From SVQP01 sp045594705 (GTDB lineage: Bacteria > Bacillota > Clostridia > Oscillospirales > CAG-272): a DNA stretch of 64,000 nt. The stretch is taken from positions 39,777 to 103,776 of the forward strand of contig JAZNZB010000038.1 of the NCBI GenBank assembly GCA_045594705.1, in the 5' to 3' direction. The notes under the pieces are model-generated. The model made no database searches. It was not told where the DNA came from and saw only the letters and a program-made list of their open reading frames with translations. The position numbers and the translations under genes are program-made. Position 1 is the first letter of the stretch; every line of letters starts with the position of its first letter. Shown piece after piece: positions 59,758-64,000 of this stretch.

Positions 59758-60846
59758 ATGAGCGTTTTATCCATGGTTTTACCTGCGCTGGCACTACCCT
59801 GCGCGTTTGCTCTGACGCGCGGGCGGCAGATCTACAAGCACAGCATCGTATCCGAGCACGGCATTGAGGAATGCAGCTACGTGCCGCTTGGCGGCATCAA
59901 GCAGTATATTCAGATCCGCGGGCAGGACGTGCGCAATCCCATCATCCTGTTTTTGCACGGCGGCCCGGGAAATCCCACCTCTTGCCTGTCCTACCACTAC
60001 CAAAAGAGATTGGAGCAGGACTACACCGTCGTCAACTGGGATCAGCGAGGCTGCGGGCGCACCTATTACGAAAGCCACGGCAAGGACTCGCCCGTCAGCA
60101 CACAGCAGCTCCTATCTGATCTTGACGGGCTGGTGGACTATCTGCGCACTCGTTTTGATCAGCCCCGCATCATTCTGCTCGGCTATTCCTGGGGCACGGT
60201 GCCCGGCGTGCTGTATGCAAAGCTGCACCCCGAAAAGCTTGTTTGCTACCTCTCGGTCTGCCAATGCGTGCACATCCTCTCGGGCGCGGTGTTGGCGGCA
60301 AAAAATACGGCAGACGATGCAAGAGAGCACGGTGACCTCGCATGCGCCGAGAGCTTAGAAAAAGAGATTGAAAAATTTATGCACAGCGACACGCAATTTT
60401 CAAAGCGCGGATTTTTTGCGTATGCCTCCTTGCGCGACGCGACCTGCGCATACAGAAAAAACCGCTCCTGCAAGCCGCTCTCGGCCTATTTCTGTACGGG
60501 TCTGCTCTCACCCGATTGCCACTTGCGCGATCTGCGCTGGAAGCTGCGTCAGATCCTGTTGGGGCACGCCTATTTTGCGCACGAGTCCCCTTTGATCGAA
60601 TATCTGAGCATGGAATTTGATCTGCGCCGTCTGCCGCCCGATTTTCGCGTTCCCGTCTATTTTCTCTGTGCCGACGACGACCGCATCTGCCCTGCTGACA
60701 TGATCGAGGGATATTTCCGCCGCATCTGTGCACCGGACAAGCGTATCTTGCGCATCCCCGACGGGGCGCATACGGTTTTCTTTGATCAACCCGAGGTGTT
60801 TTGCAATAGTGTGCGGGATCTTCTGCGGGCCTGTCAGACAAAATGA
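59758..60846 (+). CDS. Alpha/beta hydrolase (proline iminopeptidase-like)
   Basis: This 362-residue protein has an N-terminal hydrophobic stretch (MVLPALALPCAFAL) that may anchor it. The hydrolase core has the oxyanion motif FLHGGPGNPTS, WDQRGCGRTY and the nucleophile elbow LLGYSWGT (Ser). FLCADDDRICP (Asp) and DGAHTVFF (His) complete the triad. The layout fits prolyl iminopeptidase-like or epoxide-hydrolase-like enzymes. A GGGGGGAG site lies five bases before the ATG. Confidence 0.88.
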   Translation: MSVLSMVLPALALPCAFALTRGRQIYKHSIVSEHGIEECSYVPLGGIKQYIQIRGQDVRNPIILFLHGGPGNPTSCLSYHYQKRLEQDYTVVNWDQRGCGRTYYESHGKDSPVSTQQLLSDLDGLVDYLRTRFDQPRIILLGYSWGTVPGVLYAKLHPEKLVCYLSVCQCVHILSGAVLAAKNTADDAREHGDLACAESLEKEIEKFMHSDTQFSKRGFFAYASLRDATCAYRKNRSCKPLSAYFCTGLLSPDCHLRDLRWKLRQILLGHAYFAHESPLIEYLSMEFDLRRLPPDFRVPVYFLCADDDRICPADMIEGYFRRICAPDKRILRIPDGAHTVFFDQPEVFCNSVRDLLRACQTK

Positions 60847-60862
60847 ATGATAACATCAAGCC

Positions 60863-61243
60863 GTAGGGGGCGACGTCCCCGACGTCCCGGGTAGCCGAAC
60901 GGGAGCCGAACCGAATTGCCCGACGACGATGCATTTTCGCATCTTTAGGCGTGCTTTCGCTTGCAAGATTTGTATCTTGCTGCGCAAAATCACACCAAAA
61001 TCTATCAAAAATGCATTCGCCGGCAGGTGCGCGCAGTTTTGACGCAGCAGATTTTTTCGATCCCAAAAGCTTTTCCCGCAGGGCATATAGGCAATATGTC
61101 CAAGGGGAAAGATGAAGGGATCGGACAAATCTGCCCGTCAAAACCAACTTGGTTCGACTCCCGTTCGGCTAAGCACAAACTACTTTTTGTATGATTTTAG
61201 TTAGTTTGTACCATCCCGGGGCGTCGAGGACGTCACCCCCTAC
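60863..61243. repeat. Nested inverted-repeat element (MITE-like), 381 bp
   Basis: Outer arms 60863-60891 and 61215-61243 (29 bases, starting GTAGGGGG) pair with three mismatches. Inside them a 280-bp unit, 60892-61171, has 21-base ends TAGCCGAACGGGAG.CGAACC with one mismatch. The inside shows no credible gene (two open frames, 60856-61128 minus and 60961-61194 plus, mirror each other). This is the only stretch over 300 bases without a gene. Confidence 0.75.
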
Positions 61244-61269
61244 AAGGTATTGATAAATTCTTCGTATGG

Positions 61270-63387
61270 TTAGTTAGTCAAAACAATGCTTTGCAAGTGG
61301 AACTCGTCGCCTCGCTCGCAGCCATTGAAGAAGTCCAAACGGATCTGATGCACCTCGCCGCTCCAATACTCGGCAGGAAGCTCGATACGCGCTGTGTGCC
61401 ATTCTCCGTCCGTGATCAGATCGAAGTGCACCGAAACACCGCCTGTCGGATGCTCGTACTGCCCTGCGCACAAAAAGATCTCTGCGCTGTAATCATCCAA
61501 GGCATTCTTGGTGGGAATGCGGTAGGTGATCTCGATCACACCGTAATCATCTGCATCCAGCTGTGCACCGTTTTCCTCGTACTTGACGTGCACGTAAGGA
61601 TCATGCGGCTCAAGCACCTTGAGTCTATAGTAGCTGTTATCCCTGAACGAGCCAGCGGAATTGTTAAAGCCATCAAACAGATCGCTGCGATCGCTCTCGG
61701 TAAAGTCAATACGCGAGAACGCCTTGTTCCCTTCGGGCTCCTCGATCACACGGTCACCCCAAACGGTGTCCAGGTAAACCAGACGCTTGTAAAGCCAGTT
61801 GTATACAAAATTGGCCGCATCCTCATGCGTCTCAAAGCCGTATACGTCGTCCGCCTGGTGTCCTTGGTTCATGGTACCGAGAATTCTCCAGCGGTCAAAG
61901 TTGCGGTCAAAGGCATCCTTGTGCACCTCTGCATCTGTCAAAACGTTCTCACAGATGGCAAACAGCTCGTCTCTCTGCTCCATCCAGATCGGTTCGCACA
62001 TATCTCTGAACCACTCAGCCTGGCAGAACATGACAAACCATGTGTTGACACGCATGCCGTCACTGTATGAGAAATTGGCTGCGTACAGCCCCTTGGGAGA
62101 GTGCGTGGAGTTGTATCTGGTATTGGCAAGTGCAAAGTCGTAATCCCAGGGCGGGCCGAAGGTCAGCTTCTTTGCACCGTCGGGCGAAAGGTCGATGTAC
62201 ATGTTATACGTGCCCGAGTCAAGGTTCTTGACGATCTCGTCGGTCATGTAGATACGCACGGCGGACTCAATGTCCACGTATGCGGCAATGGTCTCGATCT
62301 GCTTTTCAGCCTTTGTTGTGCCGACAAAGGTGGTCTTGGGCACAAGCTCCCAGTTCTCGTCCAGCTCGTAATACTCGTTCTGCCCGATGGCTGCGCTGCA
62401 AAGGTAGGCAATGTTGCCCACCACCTTGGCGCAGAAGTCGATCTGCTCCCGGGTGTAATCTCCCGAGGAAAGCGAGAAATTACCGCCGCCAAAGCCCATG
62501 GTCGTACCTTGCAGGTCGGTAATGGGCAGGCCGCCAAAGTCGATCTGCACCGTGTTGGGCTCATCGGTTCTGCCGCCCTGGCCAACCATCAGATATCCGA
62601 TCTCCACGCTTGTCTCGTCGTCGGCCTTTTCGTAGATGTCCACACGGTGCGGATTGATCTGCGTTTGCTCGCAAAGCAGATAGACGCCACGGTAATCTCC
62701 GTTGACATACACCTCGACCCACGCGCAATCGGAGGCAAAGGAATAGCCGTCCAGCAGCACGTCGCACATGCGGAAGGAAAGACTGTTGCGCATGAGCGAA
62801 TAATCATAGTAGTCGGCCATCAGACACCAGGATTTGCACTTCGCGCCATCGTTGAGCCCCAGCATATTCCTCTTTTTATCAAATTTGATGCGGAAAGGCT
62901 TTTTCTCGGTCACAGCCGTAGAGTTGCCGCGCACGCGGATGTTGGCACTGACGTCCTCAAATTTCATAGGATCAGAACAGTTTTCCAGCGTGATGGTGCA
63001 GGTTTTATAGTACTCCTTATCAACGATATCGTGCCCGTCGGTCGTTTCAATACGCAAAATCGGCAAGGAATAGGTCTGCTCTGCGGGCGGCTGCTCAGCG
63101 CCCGGTTCTGTTTCCGGCTCGGTTTCCGAATTTGTATCAGATGGATCAGGTTCGGTCTCGCCACTCTGCTCAGGCGTCGTTTCGGAGTCAGATTCGGTCT
63201 GCTTGCCGGATTCGGTTTCTCCCGGCACATGCTCTTGGGTGTCGGATTGCTCCAGGGGTTCTGCGCTCGTGAGCTCCTCGGTTGTATCAAGCTCGCCACC
63301 CTCATTGCAAGCACTCAAGGTGGGCAGAAGCATTGCTAATGTCAAGCACAAACACAGGAATAAGGATAGCAGATTTTTTCTTTTCAT
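61270..63387 (-). CDS. CotH-kinase-family lipoprotein
   Basis: This 705-residue protein has a lipoprotein signal (LLSLFLCLCLTLAMLLPTLS then AC) and a long Glu/Thr/Ser/Pro linker (about 30-115). The CotH-like kinase domain (about 125-480) shows ANIRVRGNSTAVTEKKPFRI, WCLMADYYDYSLMRNSLSFR, WVEVYVNGDYRGVYLLCEQT and the Asp-rich GPPWDYDFALANTRYN. The last 130 residues are beta-rich and may bind carbohydrate. CotH proteins phosphorylate surface proteins or are wall-associated. AAAGGGGAAGCGT precedes the ATG at 63387. Confidence 0.9.
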   Translation of the reverse strand: MKRKNLLSLFLCLCLTLAMLLPTLSACNEGGELDTTEELTSAEPLEQSDTQEHVPGETESGKQTESDSETTPEQSGETEPDPSDTNSETEPETEPGAEQPPAEQTYSLPILRIETTDGHDIVDKEYYKTCTITLENCSDPMKFEDVSANIRVRGNSTAVTEKKPFRIKFDKKRNMLGLNDGAKCKSWCLMADYYDYSLMRNSLSFRMCDVLLDGYSFASDCAWVEVYVNGDYRGVYLLCEQTQINPHRVDIYEKADDETSVEIGYLMVGQGGRTDEPNTVQIDFGGLPITDLQGTTMGFGGGNFSLSSGDYTREQIDFCAKVVGNIAYLCSAAIGQNEYYELDENWELVPKTTFVGTTKAEKQIETIAAYVDIESAVRIYMTDEIVKNLDSGTYNMYIDLSPDGAKKLTFGPPWDYDFALANTRYNSTHSPKGLYAANFSYSDGMRVNTWFVMFCQAEWFRDMCEPIWMEQRDELFAICENVLTDAEVHKDAFDRNFDRWRILGTMNQGHQADDVYGFETHEDAANFVYNWLYKRLVYLDTVWGDRVIEEPEGNKAFSRIDFTESDRSDLFDGFNNSAGSFRDNSYYRLKVLEPHDPYVHVKYEENGAQLDADDYGVIEITYRIPTKNALDDYSAEIFLCAGQYEHPTGGVSVHFDLITDGEWHTARIELPAEYWSGEVHQIRLDFFNGCERGDEFHLQSIVLTN

Positions 63388-63421
63388 ACGCTTCCCCTTT
63401 CTGTTGATATTCTCCGTTCTC

Positions 63422-63450
63422 ATTTTAACAAAATCCGATCGCATTGTCAA
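63422..63450 (-). promoter_or_regulatory. Sigma-A promoter for the CotH gene
   Basis: On the minus strand TTGACA (63450-63445), 17 bases, TAAAAT (63427-63422), 35 bases before the ATG. Confidence 0.82.
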
Positions 63451-63508
63451 GTTATTTTAATAGAATGAGCGCCTGCACTCACAATTTGCATTCCGACAAT
63501 TTTCATGC

Positions 63509-63537
63509 TTGACAAGTCAGTGATTTTGGGATATAAT
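63509..63537 (+). promoter_or_regulatory. Sigma-A promoter for tmRNA
   Basis: TTGACA (63509-63514), 17 bases, TATAAT (63532-63537), 25 bases before the mature tmRNA 5' end. Confidence 0.88.
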
Positions 63538-63562
63538 ATATAGTTGTCTATAAGTGTCGTAT

Positions 63563-63934
63563 GGGCCCGCAATGGTTTCGACGGGGGTTTTGCGATACGA
63601 TAAGCGTGGCGGGCCGGATAATCCCGATAAACTGTCCAACTTTAAAAAATAAACGACAACAATCAAGTTGCTCTGGCTGCCTAATTTGGCAGTGCTGTAA
63701 GACTGCGGTCTTACCCGTTGCTCCCGGATGACCGCGACCGGGACCCCAACGTCATTGAGCGGTGACCGTGCATCGGCCTTTCGCCATTGAACCGATCATG
63801 CATAAAATGGCTACCCTGCCGCAGAGTCTGTCTGCTGACGCCGCGAAGGGGGAATTCTAAATAACAGACTGCCCACGGAGAAAGTCGTATCAACGGGCTT
63901 TCGGACAGGGGTTCAATTCCCCTCGGGTCCACCA
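63563..63934 (+). ncRNA. ssrA: Transfer-messenger RNA
   Basis: The 5' end GGGCCCGCAATGGTTTCGAC and the 3' end with GGTTCAATTCCCCTCGGGTC then CACCA form the tRNA-like domain (7-bp acceptor stem GGGCCCG/CGGGTCC). The tag frame ends at TAA (63682-63684) and encodes NDNNQVALAA. The codon in the usual Ala resume position (63649-63651) reads ATA. The length, about 372 bases, is normal for one-piece tmRNA, which rescues stalled ribosomes with SmpB (not in this window). Confidence 0.96.
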
Positions 63935-63940
63935 AAAAGC

Positions 63941-63976
63941 GAAAGAGGATGCCATCGGCATTCTCTTTCTCTTTTT
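63941..63976 (+). terminator. tmRNA terminator
   Basis: GAAAGAGGATGCC and GGCATTCTCTTTC form a 13-bp stem with one G-T pair and a 3-base loop, followed by TCTTTTT. Confidence 0.9.
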
Positions 63977-64000
63977 GCCTGCCCCATCGTGGGCAAATGG

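Noticed and set aside
61151..61171. Possible tRNA 3' end (GGTTCGACTCC)
   Set aside because: No D or anticodon arms precede it and no CCA follows; the same sequence occurs inverted at 60892-60912, so it is the end of an inverted-repeat element.
60856..61194. Two overlapping open frames of 77-90 residues in the gap after the hydrolase gene
   Set aside because: They are antisense to each other, lie between inverted repeats and lack ribosome sites or recognisable domains.

Overview
The window looks like a piece of a low-to-mid GC, Gram-positive Clostridia (Eubacteriales) chromosome, probably an uncultured gut member. The clues are strong AGGAGG ribosome sites, many lipoproteins with Cys lipoboxes, sigma-A promoters of the TTGACA-N17-TATAAT type, a Firmicutes nusB-xseA-xseB-ispA-tlyA-nadK-argR-recN cluster, BspA-like leucine-rich-repeat (LRR) proteins and plant-glycan or beta-galactoside hydrolases. 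The taxon is inferred; there is no 16S gene here.

Layout. 1-5370: two operons, each an ECF-type sigma factor gene overlapping by ATGA a gene for a single-pass membrane protein with an LRR ectodomain. 5433-7667: lipoprotein and asnS. 7722-16664: one seven-gene operon (GlpA-like dehydrogenase, FAD oxidoreductase, DUF1667 protein, GH99-like protein, two CobW-type GTPases, GH42-like lipoprotein). 16683-24188: carbohydrate-related genes (GH43-like propeller, GH35 beta-galactosidase, SGNH lipoprotein, Gfo/Idh/MocA oxidoreductase), AIM24 and dut. 24193-38826: housekeeping (rplS, flippase, a catalytically degenerate GlgB, yebC, argS, then the nusB-to-recN operon). 38891-43591: lipoproteins, a decayed ricin-like gene, an SGNH gene, DUF4358 and ispE. 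43718-50142: AI-2E transporter, htpG, a prephenate-dehydratase-like protein, a TSCPD protein and phosphohexomutase. 50168-57178: three more sigma/membrane-protein loci; in the last one the sigma factor and the membrane LRR protein are a single fused polypeptide. 57200-64000: pncA-like, metallophosphoesterase, PPTase, alpha/beta hydrolase, an inverted-repeat element, a CotH protein and tmRNA.

The most notable system is the set of five sigma/transmembrane modules. They fall into two classes. Class A (loci at 1-2331 and 2439-5369) and class B (50168-51976, 52141-54842, and the fusion 54914-57178) differ in juxtamembrane sequence, and the unfused loci of each class carry a different conserved upstream motif spaced like an ECF promoter. 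All membrane partners have a short cytoplasmic N-terminus with an acidic I/V/A-D-x-x-L/I-L/V/I-E motif, a basic patch, one membrane helix and an extracellular domain (LRR in four, an unrelated OB-like domain in one). The fused copy has the sigma stop codon replaced by a Cys codon exactly at the gene junction. I infer a family of surface-sensing, membrane-tethered or anti-sigma-controlled sigma switches; no partner binding is shown by sequence alone.

Other points worth attention are a GlgB-like protein that has lost its catalytic triad and whose ribosome site lies inside a terminator hairpin, a CobW GTPase fused to a YcgQ/TIGR03943-like domain, and a family of inverted intergenic repeats beginning GTAGGGG.
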